The translations under genes were made by a program, and so were the position numbers. The notes under the pieces are model-generated. The model had not been told where the DNA came from. It searched no databases and worked only from the letters and a program-made list of their open reading frames with translations. Positions 5,380 to 6,346 of a stretch of DNA of 6,346 nucleotides are shown one piece after another. Source of the DNA: JBAZFF01 sp043815465 (lineage in GTDB: Bacteria; Patescibacteriota; Minisyncoccia; Minisyncoccales; RBG-13-42-11); the NCBI GenBank assembly GCA_043815465.1, contig JBDRIW010000048.1:1-6346 (forward strand), written 5' to 3'. Each line of letters begins with the position of its first letter. Within the stretch, counting starts at the first letter, position 1.

Positions 5380-6346
5380 TTAGAAAAAATTAAACAACTT
5401 TGCCAAGAATAAAACATAGATAATTAAAAAGAATGCTCCCTCCCAAATATGTATTCTTCTAGAAATACCTGAAACTATAAAAAGAAATGTAGCTAAAATT
5501 AATGTTGGAACACCAATAGAAAATGTCTTTTCATCCAAAATAATTGTTTTGAACATTCCAGGTAATCCTATAACTACTAAAGCATTAAATACATTTGAAC
5601 CAAATATATTTCCCAAAGCAACTTCTGATTTTTTTTGCAAAGCAGCTTTAGCAGAAACTAATAATTCTGGCAAAGAAGTACCAACAGCCACAGCCGTAAT
5701 AGAAATAACTCCTACTCCTATTTTAAATATATCTGAAAGTTGGATTACAGCATCAATAAGATACTTTGATCCAAGAGCTAAACCAATAATTCCTAAAGTT
5801 AAGAAAACAAAATCTTTCACACCCAACTTTAATTTTGGTTCAGTATTTTCTTCTACGTGTTTTCTTCTCGTTTGTCTGGAGGGAAGAACTTCTTGAAGCT
5901 CCTCTATATCTCCTTCATCTTTATGAATTACCGTATACAGAAGATAAACTACATAAGCTAATAACATTAAGGCAGATTCCAAAAAAGTTACTTGGCCATC
6001 CCAAATAACTCCTAATAAAATAACTGTACTAGCAGCTAATAAGGGAATATCTATATCAATAAGACTTTTTGTAACAGTTAACTTTCTTCCTAATACAGCT
6101 GAAAAACCAATGATCAATAAGATATTTGCAATATTAGAACCTATAGCGTTAGCAGTAACTATTTCTGTTACTCCTTTAAAAGTAGCCACTAAAGCTGAAA
6201 TAACTTCAGGAAAAGAAGTTCCAATTCCAACGATAGTAACTCCAATAATAAATCTAGATAAACCTGCAGCTAATCCTATTTTTTCTGCACTTTCTAATAG
6301 CCAATCTGCACCCTTTACCATGACAGCCATAGAAACTAAAAATATT
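5380..6346 (-). CDS. Calcium/sodium antiporter, CaCA superfamily YrbG-like (5' partial)
   Basis: This is an inner-membrane cation/Ca2+ exchanger of the bacterial YrbG/NCX_Mj type. Numbering from the ATG at 6330 gives 316 residues. It shows two inverted Na_Ca_ex repeats: alpha-1 with GIGTSFPE (35-42) and GSNIANILLIIG (64-75), and alpha-2 with AVGTSLPE (215-222) and GSNVFNALVVIG (244-255). Glu42 and Glu222 are the ion-binding acids. A charged cytoplasmic loop (about 136-170) separates the halves, each with about five membrane helices. The ATG at 6330 falls inside what should be the first helix, and the frame stays open to the window edge, with the five codons upstream reading IFLVS. The true start is therefore very likely beyond base 6346, with perhaps 10 to 20 residues missing. 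The ion preference cannot be read with certainty from these motifs. Confidence 0.94.
   Translation of the reverse strand, partial: IFLVSMAVMVKGADWLLESAEKIGLAAGLSRFIIGVTIVGIGTSFPEVISALVATFKGVTEIVTANAIGSNIANILLIIGFSAVLGRKLTVTKSLIDIDIPLLAASTVILLGVIWDGQVTFLESALMLLAYVVYLLYTVIHKDEGDIEELQEVLPSRQTRRKHVEENTEPKLKLGVKDFVFLTLGIIGLALGSKYLIDAVIQLSDIFKIGVGVISITAVAVGTSLPELLVSAKAALQKKSEVALGNIFGSNVFNALVVIGLPGMFKTIILDEKTFSIGVPTLILATFLFIVSGISRRIHIWEGAFFLIIYVLFLAKLFNFF

Noticed and set aside
5380..6330. Treating the exchanger as complete from ATG 6330.
   Set aside because: That ATG falls within the first transmembrane helix, and the frame continues open to the window edge with hydrophobic codons.

Overview
The window is AT-rich and very compact: genes overlap or sit a few bases apart, the proteins are rich in Lys, Ile, Glu and Asn, and recognisable Shine-Dalgarno sites are almost absent. 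Every identifiable protein is bacterial in kind (bL27, bL9, PyrG, CtpA-type S41 protease). Together with the divergent PyrG and short proteins, this points to a candidate-phyla-radiation (Patescibacteria) genome, most likely Parcubacteria-like. That placement rests on general resemblance, not on a database search. All frames read through with TAA and TAG stops and no in-frame TGA, so there is no sign of the TGA-to-glycine code of Gracilibacteria or Absconditabacteria.

Region A (1-1740, minus strand) is an isoprenoid module. In transcription order it holds a possible small one-helix membrane protein, a geranylgeranyl-reductase-family flavoprotein, and the first 215 residues of a trans-prenyl diphosphate synthase whose 3' end lies beyond base 1. 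The synthase has a phenylalanine five residues before its first aspartate-rich motif, as in archaeal-type C20 (GGPP) synthases. Its start codon overlaps the reductase stop by one base. The pair plausibly makes and then saturates a C20-class prenyl chain.

Region B (about 1685-2019) holds rpmA (bL27), the only plus-strand gene. It is preceded by a near-consensus promoter placed so that transcription should begin on or next to the A of its ATG, giving a leaderless mRNA. A second good promoter faces the other way, and the two share one -35 element.

Region C (2049-6346, minus strand) is a run of four genes in the order CaCA-family cation exchanger (5' end outside the window), S41/CtpA protease, rplI (bL9), pyrG (CTP synthase). 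Gaps are 45 bp and 9 bp, followed by an 8-bp overlap, which suggests one transcript or translationally coupled genes. A short bidirectional hairpin terminator separates pyrG from the convergent rpmA and overlaps the pyrG stop codon.

No RNA gene, CRISPR array, insertion sequence or non-coding stretch over 300 bp was seen. I do not see a clear new biological system. The points most worth following are the C20 prenyl synthase/reductase pair and the shared-core divergent promoter that appears to drive a leaderless rpmA.
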